64,000 nt of DNA, taken from Actinophytocola sp963825445 (GTDB lineage: Bacteria; Actinomycetota; Actinomycetes; Mycobacteriales; Pseudonocardiaceae). The stretch is from assembly GCA_963825445.1 (NCBI GenBank), contig CAWGTM010000001.1, forward strand, positions 1 through 64,000, written 5' to 3'. The position numbers were made by a program, and so were the translations under genes. Shown in pieces: positions 43,454 to 51,795 of the stretch. Below the pieces are notes generated by a model. The model made no database searches, was not told where the DNA came from, and worked only from the letters and a program-made list of their open reading frames with translations. Numbering within the stretch: position 1 is the first letter of the stretch; every line of letters begins with the position of its first letter.

Positions 43454-45249
43454 TGGCACTCCTCGAAGTACGTGACCTGAGCGTCACGTACGACACGAAG
43501 CACACGCCGCCCACCAGAGCGGTGCGCGGCGTGTCGTTCTCGGTCGAGGCCGGCGAATGCGTCGGCCTGCTGGGCGAGTCCGGCTGCGGGAAGTCCACTT
43601 TGGGCAATGCACTGCTGCGGCTGCTCGACCCGCCGGCGAAGATCACGGGCGGCACGGTCACCTTCGACGGCACCGATCTCACGGCGCTCGACGAGGTGGG
43701 GCTGCGGCCGCTGCGCTGGCAGCAACTGTCCACAGTGTTCCAGTCGTCCATGAACTCGCTCAACCCCGTGCTGACGGTCGAGGCGCAGTTCCGCGACGTG
43801 TTCCGCACGCACACCTCGTTGTCCGTCAAGGAGATCCGGCAGCGGACGGTCGAGCTGCTGGAGATGGTGCTGATCGACGAGTCGTTCCTGCGGTTCTACC
43901 CGCACGAACTGTCGGGCGGGATGAAGCAGCGGGTGGCGCTCGCGCTCGCCCTGGCGCTCGACCCGAAGCTCGTGGTGCTGGACGAACCGACCACCGGGCT
44001 GGACGTGGTGGTGCAGCGGTCCATTCTGGACAGCGTGCGGGAACTGCAGCGCGCCAAGGGGTTCGCCGTGCTGCTGATCAGCCACGACCTGGGCTCGGTG
44101 CTGGAGGTCGCCGACCGGGTGATGGTCATGTACGCGGGTGAGCTGGTGGAGGTGCGGGGCACGCCCGCCATGCTGGCCGAGCCACTGCACCCGTACTCGC
44201 GCGGGCTGCTCGGCAGCTACGCCGATCCCCGCGCGGAGACGGTCGACGTGACCTACATCCCCGGCCGGCCACCGGACCTGGCCCTCGACCGGCCGGGCTG
44301 CCTGTTCGTGGACCGCTGCCCGGAGGCACTGTCCAAGTGCGAGACCGTCCGGCCGGAACTGGTGGAGGGCGTGGCCTGTCACGTGGTGACCGACGGTGTG
44401 CCGCAGCGCCGGGGGTTCGCCGACTCGACGTTCGTACGACAGGAACGGTCCGGCCCCGCGGGGGATTCAGTGCTGTCGGTGACCGACGTGCACAGGACGT
44501 ACACCCGGCGACGCAGCACGGTGGCCGCCGTGGCCGGCGTGTCATTCGAGCTGCGGCGTGGCACGGTGACCGCGCTCGTGGGGCAGAGCGGCAGCGGCAA
44601 GAGCACGATCGCCAAGTTGGTGACCGGCATCGAACGCCCGGACACCGGGTCCGTGCGGTTCGGCGATCTGGAGGTGAACCGGTTGCGGGGCAAGGCGTTG
44701 CGTCGTTACCGCAAGCACGTGCAGCTGGTGTTCCAGGACCCGTTCGCCGCGTTGAATCCTGTTCGGACGATCTCGCAGACGCTCGTTCGGCCGCTGCGCA
44801 ACCATCTCGGACTGTCCGAACGCGACGCCCGGGACCGGTTGCCGGCGTTGCTGGAGACGGTCGGACTGCCGACCCGGTTCCTCGACCGTTACCCGCATCA
44901 GCTCTCCGGCGGGCAGCGCCAGCGCGTGGTGGTGGCCCGCGCGCTGGCGCCGGAACCGGCGGTGCTCGTGGCCGACGAGCCGATCTCCATGCTGGACGTG
45001 TCCATCCGCGCGGAGATCGTGGAACTGCTCGACCAGTTGGTGCGCGAACGGGAGCTGGCCATGCTGTACATCACGCATGACCTGCTCTCGGCGCGGTTGC
45101 TGGCCGACGAGGTGCTGGTGCTGAACGAGGGCGCGGTGGTGGAGGACGGGCCGGCGCTGCGCGTGATCCGCGAGTCCCGGGCGGACTACACGAAGCTGTT
45201 GCTGGACGCGCTGCCGAACCCGTACGCCGCCGACCGTCAGCCGCGATAG
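43453..45249 (+). CDS. Fused double ATPase of the importer (DppD-DppF in one chain)
   Basis: Two complete ATPase domains lie in 598 residues. Domain 1 has GESGCGKST, LSGGMKQR and VVLDEPTTGLD with SHD, followed by the oligopeptide-transporter tail GRPPDLALDRPGCLFVDRCPEALSKCETVRPEL (Cys-rich). Domain 2 has GQSGSGKST, FQDPFAALNPVRTI, LSGGQRQR and LVADEPISMLD with THD. All catalytic residues are intact, so both ATP sites should work. The last 13 bases overlap the convergent GH13 gene. Confidence 0.92.
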   Translation: MALLEVRDLSVTYDTKHTPPTRAVRGVSFSVEAGECVGLLGESGCGKSTLGNALLRLLDPPAKITGGTVTFDGTDLTALDEVGLRPLRWQQLSTVFQSSMNSLNPVLTVEAQFRDVFRTHTSLSVKEIRQRTVELLEMVLIDESFLRFYPHELSGGMKQRVALALALALDPKLVVLDEPTTGLDVVVQRSILDSVRELQRAKGFAVLLISHDLGSVLEVADRVMVMYAGELVEVRGTPAMLAEPLHPYSRGLLGSYADPRAETVDVTYIPGRPPDLALDRPGCLFVDRCPEALSKCETVRPELVEGVACHVVTDGVPQRRGFADSTFVRQERSGPAGDSVLSVTDVHRTYTRRRSTVAAVAGVSFELRRGTVTALVGQSGSGKSTIAKLVTGIERPDTGSVRFGDLEVNRLRGKALRRYRKHVQLVFQDPFAALNPVRTISQTLVRPLRNHLGLSERDARDRLPALLETVGLPTRFLDRYPHQLSGGQRQRVVVARALAPEPAVLVADEPISMLDVSIRAEIVELLDQLVRERELAMLYITHDLLSARLLADEVLVLNEGAVVEDGPALRVIRESRADYTKLLLDALPNPYAADRQPR

Positions 45250-46760
45250 ACCGCGTAGCTGAAGCGATCCATGTGCAGCCGCCCGTTCTCGTGGGTGGCG
45301 CCGCGCCCGAGCACCAGTTCACCCGGCACGGGAATGTCCGCGGTCGCCGGGTGGAAGCCCGGGTTCACGGCCACCGTGTACCGCCCACCGCGACGGTAGA
45401 CGAACGGGTACGCGGGGTTCAGGATCTCCACCGACCCGCCGGAACCCAGCTCCGGATGCGCCTTGCGCAACGCGATCAGCTCACGCACCAGGTTCAGCAG
45501 CGACGCCGGGTCCTCCTGAGCGGAGGCCACGTTCGGGCGTTCCGGCGACGGGTCCGGCGGCAGGTACGTGACCTCCGGGTCCTCGCGGTCCCACTGCATG
45601 GGTGTGCGCGAGCCGGCCCGGTTGTTGCCCGGTCCGAGGACGCTGCCCTCGTGGTCGGGCAGGCCCGGCTGGTACTGCATGCCGATCTCGTCGCCGTAGT
45701 GGATGGCCGGCAGGGTGGGCCACGTCAGGATGAACACCATGGCCGCGCGGGCCTGGTCGGCCGTGCGCGTGCCGGCCACCAGCCGGGGGAAGTCGTGGTT
45801 GGCGGTGGGCAGCACGATGTGTCCACTCCCGCCGATCACGGACGTGGCGGTGGCCCACTCCGCCAGGAACTCCGACACCGTGCCGGCGCCGGCCGCGTCG
45901 AAGAACGGCGGGCGGGGACGCCACGAGTCGTCATACACCATGCCGTTGTGGAACAGCGAACGGAACGCCTGACTGCTGCCGAAGTGCAGGAAGAAATCCG
46001 CGTGGAACCCGGACGGCACCGCCACGGCGGGTTGGGCCCACTCGCTGAACAGCGCGGCCTCCGGGTGCGCCTTGTCGAGCCAGCCACGCAGGTCGCGCCA
46101 CAGCTTCGCGGTCTCGGCCTTGCCGGCGTCGTCCTTGATGAGCGACGCCGCCATGTCCACACGGAAGCCGGCGACCCCGGTCTTCAGCCAGAAGTCCAGG
46201 ATGTCGCGCAGCGCCTGACGATTCTGCTTCGGCCCCTCGGCGTCGATCGGCTGGCGCCACGGCTCGGACTCGTCCATCCGCGCGTAACCGAAGTTCAGCG
46301 CCGGCTGAATGGGGAAGAAGTTCGGCAGGTAGAAGCCCTCGCGTCGACCGGGGGACGGTTGGAATCCGGCCGCCTGCCGATCCGACCAGATGTAGCGGTG
46401 GTCGGTCGGGTCGTCGATCGAGTGCTGGAACCACGGGTGCTGGTCGGAGGTGTGCCCGGCCACCAGGTCGAGCAGCACCCGGATGCCGCGCTGCCTGGCC
46501 GAGTCCACGAGCTTCGCCAGATCGTCACGGCTGCCGTAACGCGGGTCGATCTCGAAGTAGTCGGCCACGTCGTAGCCGGCGTCGCGCATGGGCGAGACGA
46601 AACACGGGTTGAGCCAGACGGTGTTGACGCCCAGCCAGGCCAGATAGTCCAGTTTGGACTCGATGCCGTTCAGGTCGCCGATGCCGTCACCGTTGCTGTC
46701 GGCGTAACTCTGCGGGTAGATCTGGTAGAGAACGGCGTCAGCCAGCCAGGCGGGGGTCAT
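45237..46760 (-). CDS. GH13 alpha-glucosidase/trehalose-synthase-like hydrolase
   Basis: The 507-residue (beta/alpha)8 enzyme begins AWLADAVLYQIYPQSYADSNGDGIGDLNGIESKLDYLAWLGVNTVWLNPCF. GH13 regions: DLVAGHTSDQHPWF, nucleophile D202 in GVAGFRVDMAASL, acid/base E240 in ALFSEWAQ and D323 in LPTANHDFPR. ANFGYARMD-like LNFGYARMDESEPWRQP and GSRTPMQWDRED are typical of oligo-1,6-glucosidase and trehalose-synthase subfamilies. No signal peptide. It follows GH39 by 16 bases on the same strand, so it is probably in the LacI-controlled unit, and it implies alpha-glucosidic linkages in the imported sugar. Confidence 0.9.
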   Translation of the reverse strand: MTPAWLADAVLYQIYPQSYADSNGDGIGDLNGIESKLDYLAWLGVNTVWLNPCFVSPMRDAGYDVADYFEIDPRYGSRDDLAKLVDSARQRGIRVLLDLVAGHTSDQHPWFQHSIDDPTDHRYIWSDRQAAGFQPSPGRREGFYLPNFFPIQPALNFGYARMDESEPWRQPIDAEGPKQNRQALRDILDFWLKTGVAGFRVDMAASLIKDDAGKAETAKLWRDLRGWLDKAHPEAALFSEWAQPAVAVPSGFHADFFLHFGSSQAFRSLFHNGMVYDDSWRPRPPFFDAAGAGTVSEFLAEWATATSVIGGSGHIVLPTANHDFPRLVAGTRTADQARAAMVFILTWPTLPAIHYGDEIGMQYQPGLPDHEGSVLGPGNNRAGSRTPMQWDREDPEVTYLPPDPSPERPNVASAQEDPASLLNLVRELIALRKAHPELGSGGSVEILNPAYPFVYRRGGRYTVAVNPGFHPATADIPVPGELVLGRGATHENGRLHMDRFSYAVYRG

Positions 46761-46776
46761 ACACGCTCCTCGCTCG

Positions 46777-48612
46777 TCAGCGCCGGGTCAGGCGCACGAA
46801 ACTGATACCCGGCATGGGGATCGTCACGGCGACCGACGCGGTTCCGTCCGCTTCGGCCGTCACCTCCGGACGGTACTCGACCGGCAGGGTGTCGGCGGCA
46901 CGCAGCGCCGCCCACTGTGACTCGGTCGGCCAGTCGTCGCCGTCCAGGTCCGCCCAGACCCGAGCGATGTTCGCGTGGTCGGCGTCGACCCGCCGCTCGG
47001 ACACCTCGTAGGTGCCGGGGGCCAGTCCGGACACCGCCACGGTCACCGTCCGGTCCAACACAGCCGCACCGTCTATTTTGGACTGATCGAGGGTGCCGTT
47101 CCACACGAGGACGTCGACCGAGTCGGGGGTGGCCGTGGCGATCGCCTCGACCAGCGCCTCGGCACCGTCGCCGCTCGCCTGCGCCGGCACCCGGCCGCCG
47201 TTCAGCTCCGACAGCAGCGCCAACGCCCAGAACCGCGGCTTGCGCAGGTTGCCGACCGTCAGCAGGCCGAACCCGCCGTGCAGCAGCCGCGGTGCCCAGC
47301 CCAGCTCCTCGAACTGGTCCGAGCAGACCCAGTAGGCGAGACAGTCGGTGGACGCGAGCGCGCTCTTCATGCCCCGCAACACGAACGGCGCGGCGAACAC
47401 CGTGTCGTTCACCCGGTGGAAGTGCGTGGGCGTGACGCCCCACTCGGTCCACAGGATCTCCGGCTCCGGCTTGCCGGTGGCCTCGGCGAACGACCGGGTG
47501 AGCGGGCGCATGTCGAGGGGCGCGTTGCCGTAGGTGTGGGTGGAGACGAAGTCGATGGGCACGTCACCCGCGCGGCAGAACTCCAGCAGCGCCCCGACCC
47601 AGCCGGCGGCCGCCGAGGACGGGCCACCGACGCGGATGCGCGGGTCGACGCCCTTCACCGCGCGGGTCGCCACCTCGTAGAGCCGGTGGTAGTCGTCCTG
47701 CGTGCCGTTCCAGAACACCTCGAGGTTGGCCTCGTTCCAGACCTCGAACTCCCAGGTGGCCACCTCGTCGACGCCGTAGCGCTCCCGCAGGTGCACGGTC
47801 AGGTCGCGGACGAGGTCGCCCCAGCGCTCCCACTCCTTCGGCACGGACACCGTGGCCTTGTACTCGAACACCGTGTAGTCCGGGTCGGCCGTCAGCTCGC
47901 GCGGCATGAACGACAGCTCCACCACCGGCTTGAGCCCGGTGCCGAGGAAACGGTCGTACACCTCGTCGAGGCCGGTGAAGTCGAAGCTGCCGTCCTCGCG
48001 GACGGTGACCGTCTCGGGCAGGAACGTGCCGTGCGCGCGGACCGACCGGACGCCGATCTCCTCACGCATCACCCGCAGCGCCTCGGCGTACTCGGCCGCC
48101 ACGTCCGACCCGCCGGGACCGGGCCGGTCCCAGACGAGCAGCGAGAAGTGCTCGGCGCCGATCATCCGGCGCCACACGTCGGGCAGCGGTGCGGGTGTGG
48201 CGGCCGCGTCGACCGCCACGGTCACCTCGGCGGGCGTCGGGCCCGCCTCCAGCGGGGTGCCCGACGCGGCGGGGGACAGCGGTCCCGGCCCGGCGTCGGT
48301 CCAGGTGGCGACGCGGTAGTGGTAGGTCTCGCCCGGCTCGACCATGGTGTCGGCGTAGGGCGGGTGCGGGACGGCGAGCACGTCGCCACCCAGGTGGTCG
48401 AGCGGCTCGAACGGGCCTTCGGCACTGCTCGCGCGGTGGACCAGGTAGCCGAGCGCGCCGTCGACCGGCGACCAGTTGAGCAGCACGAGCCCGGTGCCCG
48501 CCTCGGCGGTCAGCCACTCCGGCGCCGGCAGCTCGCCGGTCCCCGTGAGCCCGGAATCGCTGGGGAGCCCGATCCGCTGCTCCCAGTCCTCGCGTGCGGT
48601 CGTGTTCGTCAC
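46777..48612 (-). CDS. GH39-like beta-xylosidase/iduronidase family with N-terminal Fn3 domain
   Basis: The 611-residue product has an Fn3 domain at residues ~30-125 (TGLVLLNWSPVDGALGYLVHRASSAEGPF... YRVATWTDAGPGPLSPAASGTP). The GH39 barrel follows: IGVRSVRAHGTF, acid/base E294 in WEFEVWNEANLEVFWNGTQ and nucleophile E390 in PEILWTEWGVTPTHFHRVNDTVFAA. The end is a beta-sandwich (TYEVSERRVDADHANIARVWADLDG). Known activities are beta-xylosidase and alpha-L-iduronidase. GTG 48612 is preceded by GAGGGGG and by two LacI operators. Cytoplasmic. Confidence 0.88.
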   Translation of the reverse strand: MTNTTAREDWEQRIGLPSDSGLTGTGELPAPEWLTAEAGTGLVLLNWSPVDGALGYLVHRASSAEGPFEPLDHLGGDVLAVPHPPYADTMVEPGETYHYRVATWTDAGPGPLSPAASGTPLEAGPTPAEVTVAVDAAATPAPLPDVWRRMIGAEHFSLLVWDRPGPGGSDVAAEYAEALRVMREEIGVRSVRAHGTFLPETVTVREDGSFDFTGLDEVYDRFLGTGLKPVVELSFMPRELTADPDYTVFEYKATVSVPKEWERWGDLVRDLTVHLRERYGVDEVATWEFEVWNEANLEVFWNGTQDDYHRLYEVATRAVKGVDPRIRVGGPSSAAAGWVGALLEFCRAGDVPIDFVSTHTYGNAPLDMRPLTRSFAEATGKPEPEILWTEWGVTPTHFHRVNDTVFAAPFVLRGMKSALASTDCLAYWVCSDQFEELGWAPRLLHGGFGLLTVGNLRKPRFWALALLSELNGGRVPAQASGDGAEALVEAIATATPDSVDVLVWNGTLDQSKIDGAAVLDRTVTVAVSGLAPGTYEVSERRVDADHANIARVWADLDGDDWPTESQWAALRAADTLPVEYRPEVTAEADGTASVAVTIPMPGISFVRLTRR

Positions 48613-48631
48613 GGCTGCCCCCTCGCGGCAA

Positions 48632-48658
48632 TGTAAGCGCTGTCTGTAAGCGCATACA
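48632..48658. promoter_or_regulatory. LacI-type operators before GH39
   Basis: TGTAAGCGC at 48632-48640 and TGTAAGCGCATACA at 48645-48658 lie 20-46 bases upstream of the GH39 start, matching the sites at 39,852 and 50,014. Confidence 0.75.
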
Positions 48659-48712
48659 CTAAGTGCCGCGCGCACCCTGACGCAAGAGTCGCGAGTCTTC
48701 CTCCCACGACCG

Positions 48713-48957
48713 CCGAGTTGGCGGTTCGTGACCGGGAGCGAGGGTGTCGCCAAGCGCCGACTCGGGTGTTCCGGGAGGGAGACTCGCGGGTTTGTCGTGT
48801 TGCGGCGGTGGGTGGTCGCCCGGGATCGACGTGTGTCGCGGTCGGATCCCAGCAGCGGCGAGTCGCCTTCTCCAGGCAGTCGAGTTGGCGGTTCGTGACC
48901 CGGAGTGCGGTTGTCGCCAACCGCCGACTCGGGTGTTCCGGGAGGGAGACTCGCGGG
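48713..48957. repeat. Imperfect 78-bp direct repeat with internal 22-bp-like units
   Basis: The segments 48713-48790 and 48881-48957 share CGAGTTGGCGGTTCGTGACC, GTGTCGCCAA-type, CGCCGACTCGGGTGTTCCGG and GAGGGAGACTCGCGGG blocks. Inside each unit CGAGTTGGCGGTT can pair with AACCGCCGACTCG, making a stem-loop. The array fills most of the GH39-lacI gap; I see no gene in it. Confidence 0.8.
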
Positions 48958-48961
48958 GGTT

Positions 48962-50005
48962 TCAGCCGCAGCCGCAGCTTTCGCGGCGGGTCTGGGTGAC
49001 CGGGAGCATCAGTGAACGCGGCTCGCGGGTCGGGTCGGTCAGGCGGTCCACCAGCAGGTCGACGGCCGTCTGGCCGAGTTTGCGCATCGGCTGGCTCACG
49101 GTGGTGAGCGCGGGGCGGACCACCCGGCCGAGCGGGATGCCGTCGAACCCGACCACCGCCACGTCGGCCGGCACCCGGATCCCCTGCCGTTCCAGGGTCT
49201 GCAGCGCGCCGACGGCCATCTGGTCGTTCGCGAACACGATGCCCTCCGGCAGTTCGCCGCGGGACATGAGCTGCTCGGCCGCCGCTCGGCCGTCGGCCTG
49301 GGTGAACGCGCCCGGGAAGTCCGGCGCCGCCGGTTCGGGCAGCCCGGCGACGCGGCAGGCGCGCCGGAAGCCGTGGAAGCGGGCCCGGCCGTCGGGGGAG
49401 TCGGTGACGTCGCCGACGAACGCGAGGCGCCGCAGGCCGTGGTCGGCGATCAGGTGCGTGGTCATCTCGAACTCGCCGTCGGAGTTGGCGACCTCGAGGT
49501 GGTCGAGGTGGTCGATCTCGCGCGGTCCGGCGATCATCACGACCGGCAGCCGCCGGGAGATCACCTCGAGGTCCTCGGTCGGCACGGTCCGCGCCAGCAC
49601 GGCGAACCCGTCGACCCGCCCGGCGACCTTCGCCACCAGGCTCTCCGGCCCGCCGCGCAGAGAGGCGGCGATGAGCAGCGCGTAGCCGTGGCGGCGAGCG
49701 GCCCGCTCCATGCCGCGGGTGATCTCGTCGGCGTAGAGCGACTGCTCGGCATCGTCCAACTCGTCCGAGTCGGCCTCCAGGTCCGGGTCGGCGTAGTCCG
49801 GGAAGCACAGACCCAGCACGCCCGTCACCCGGCTGGCCAGGCCACGCGCGTTGCCGCTCGGTACGTAACCCAGCTCGCGCGCGACCGCCAGCACCCGCGC
49901 GCGGGTCTGCTCGCGGACGGTGTCGGGGTTGCGGTAGACCCGCGAGACCGTCGCGATCGACACGTTCGCGCGTTCGGCGACGTCGTACACCGTGGGGGCA
50001 CTCAC
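48962..50005 (-). CDS. LacI family transcriptional regulator
   Basis: The 347-residue repressor has the LacI headpiece TVYDVAERANVSIATVSRVYRNPDTVREQTRARVLAVARELGYVPSGNARGLASRVTGVLGL and a periplasmic-binding-protein-like sensor domain ending RESCGCG. The C-terminal half shows FANDQMAVGALQTLERQGIRVPADVAVVGFDGIPLGRVVRPALTTVSQP. GTG 50005 is the start. An operator at 50,014 indicates autoregulation, and matching sites upstream of GH39 and between GH35 and the importer make it the probable local repressor of the sugar-uptake module. The inducer is unknown. Confidence 0.92.
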   Translation of the reverse strand: MSAPTVYDVAERANVSIATVSRVYRNPDTVREQTRARVLAVARELGYVPSGNARGLASRVTGVLGLCFPDYADPDLEADSDELDDAEQSLYADEITRGMERAARRHGYALLIAASLRGGPESLVAKVAGRVDGFAVLARTVPTEDLEVISRRLPVVMIAGPREIDHLDHLEVANSDGEFEMTTHLIADHGLRRLAFVGDVTDSPDGRARFHGFRRACRVAGLPEPAAPDFPGAFTQADGRAAAEQLMSRGELPEGIVFANDQMAVGALQTLERQGIRVPADVAVVGFDGIPLGRVVRPALTTVSQPMRKLGQTAVDLLVDRLTDPTREPRSLMLPVTQTRRESCGCG

Positions 50006-50013
50006 GCGGCGAG

Positions 50014-50027
50014 TGTAAGCGCATCCA
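50014..50027. promoter_or_regulatory. LacI-type operator before lacI
   Basis: TGTAAGCGCATCCA lies nine bases upstream of the lacI start, consistent with autorepression. Confidence 0.7.
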
Positions 50028-50037
50028 ACACGTGGAG

Positions 50038-51795
50038 CTACCGAATCTGACGATCCCCGGTGCCCGTCCAGGCCCGCCACAGCTCGGCGTAACGGCCGCC
50101 GGCGCCGACCAGGTCGTCGTGCGATCCGATCTCGACGGTCCGACCGTGGTCCAGCACGAGGATCCGGTCCGCCAGCTGGGCCTGGGTGAGCCGGTGCGCG
50201 ACGATCAACGTGGTCCGGCCCTCGGTCGCGGCGAGCGCCGCGCGTTCCAGGTCGCGCGCACCCGCGCTGCCGGCCTCGGCGGTAGCCTCGTCGAGGATCG
50301 CCACGTCGGGGTCGGCCAGCACGAGCCGGGCGAGCGCCAACTGTTGGGACTGGGCGGCCGTCAGCTGGTGCGCGCTCTCGCCGACCATCGTGTTCATCTC
50401 CTCCGGCAGCGCCCGCACCCAGCCGAGCGCGCCGACCACGTCGAGTGCCGCACGGGCCTCGTCCTCCGTGGCGTCCGGCCGGGCGAGCCGCAGGTCGGCC
50501 AGCAACGCACCGGAGAACACGTGGATCTCCTGGCTGAGCATGGCGATCCGGTCGGCGCGGTCCAGTTCGCCGACCGGCACGCCACCGAGGTGGACCGAGC
50601 CCGCCGCCGGTTCGAGCAGCCCGGCGGCGATGCCGGCGAGCGTGGTCTTGCCGGCCCCGCTCGCGCCGACGATCGCCAGCCGTTCGCCGGGCGCGATCGC
50701 GATGGTCACGTCGTCGAGCACGAGCGGGCCGTCGTCGTAGCGGTGGCCGACGCCCTCGATGCGCAGGCCGGCGTCGGCGGGCGCGTGGGTGACGGCGGGC
50801 GGACGCGGCGGTTCGAGGTCGGCCACGCCGACCAGCCGGGCGAGGCTCGCGCCGGCCGACTGGATCTCGTCGAACTCGAAGACCAGCGTGCCGATCGGGT
50901 TGAACAGACGGTGGAAGTACAGCGCCGCCGCCGTGGTGGCGCCGACCGTGACGATGTCGCCGCGCACCAGCAGGAACCCGACCACGAGGATCGACGCGAG
51001 GCCGAAGAACTCCGCCCGGTTGCCCCGCGACGCGAGCCGCGTGACCAGGCGGAACACCCCGATAGACAGGTCCATGGCCGCGCGGGAGCGGTCGTTGACC
51101 GCCGCCATCTGCCGGGTCTCCAGCCGGTAGGCCCGCACGGTGGGGCCGGCCTGCAGCGAGCTGACCATGGCCTGCGCGCGCTCACCGATGGCCACGCGTT
51201 CCTTCGCGTAGAACGGGCCGGAGATCGGCAGGTACCAGCGCACGCCCAGCACGTACAGCGGCAGCGCCACCAGCCCCGCGAGGCCGAGCCGCCAGTCGAG
51301 GGCGAACAGGCCGCCGCCGGTGAGCACGACCGTCAGCAGCGAGGAGACCACCGTGGGACCGGTGGCGCTGAGCGCGGTGGTGACGGCCGCGACGTCGTCG
51401 CCGACCCGCGACAGCAGGTCGCCCGCGCTGACCTTGTCGAGCGTGGCGGCCGGCAGGTGCAGGGTGCGGTCGAGCACGCGTTCCCGCAGCCGCGCGAGCA
51501 CGGTCTCCCCGAGGCGGCTGACGAGCATGGCGGCCAGCCCGGCGAGTGCCCCGGTGGCCAACGCGGCCACCCCGATGATCACCGCGGCCCGGACGACCGC
51601 GCCACTGCCGGCGCCATTGGAGATGTCGTCGACCAGCACGCCGAGCACCCAGGGGGCGACCAGCCCACCCGCGCTGGCCGCGATGGCCACCAACAACGTG
51701 ACGATGCTGAGCGACGGCAGGGCACGCAGATCCGCCCAGAGCGCGGCCCAGGTACGACGAGCGCTGGCGATGGGAAGCAGGTTCGGGCCCGTCAT
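50038..51795 (-). CDS. Heterodimeric ABC exporter, subunit with intact Walker motifs but degenerate signature
   Basis: A 585-residue fused membrane-ATPase half-transporter. The membrane part begins TWAALWADLRALPSLSIVTLLVAIAASAGGLVAPWVLGVLVDDI. The ATPase part has Walker A GASGAGKTT, Walker B DVAILDEATAEAGS with its Glu and H-loop VAHRLTQ. The signature, however, reads LTAAQSQQ instead of LSGGQ. Its ATG overlaps the stop of the partner gene (ATGA). With the partner it can build only one complete ATP site. The pair follows an iron box, suggesting transport of a siderophore or iron-related compound. Confidence 0.85.
   Translation of the reverse strand: MTGPNLLPIASARRTWAALWADLRALPSLSIVTLLVAIAASAGGLVAPWVLGVLVDDISNGAGSGAVVRAAVIIGVAALATGALAGLAAMLVSRLGETVLARLRERVLDRTLHLPAATLDKVSAGDLLSRVGDDVAAVTTALSATGPTVVSSLLTVVLTGGGLFALDWRLGLAGLVALPLYVLGVRWYLPISGPFYAKERVAIGERAQAMVSSLQAGPTVRAYRLETRQMAAVNDRSRAAMDLSIGVFRLVTRLASRGNRAEFFGLASILVVGFLLVRGDIVTVGATTAAALYFHRLFNPIGTLVFEFDEIQSAGASLARLVGVADLEPPRPPAVTHAPADAGLRIEGVGHRYDDGPLVLDDVTIAIAPGERLAIVGASGAGKTTLAGIAAGLLEPAAGSVHLGGVPVGELDRADRIAMLSQEIHVFSGALLADLRLARPDATEDEARAALDVVGALGWVRALPEEMNTMVGESAHQLTAAQSQQLALARLVLADPDVAILDEATAEAGSAGARDLERAALAATEGRTTLIVAHRLTQAQLADRILVLDHGRTVEIGSHDDLVGAGGRYAELWRAWTGTGDRQIR

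Noticed and set aside
45273..46805. Plus-strand open frame opposite GH13
   Set aside because: Shadow frame with no motifs; GH13 catalytic residues are all on the minus strand.
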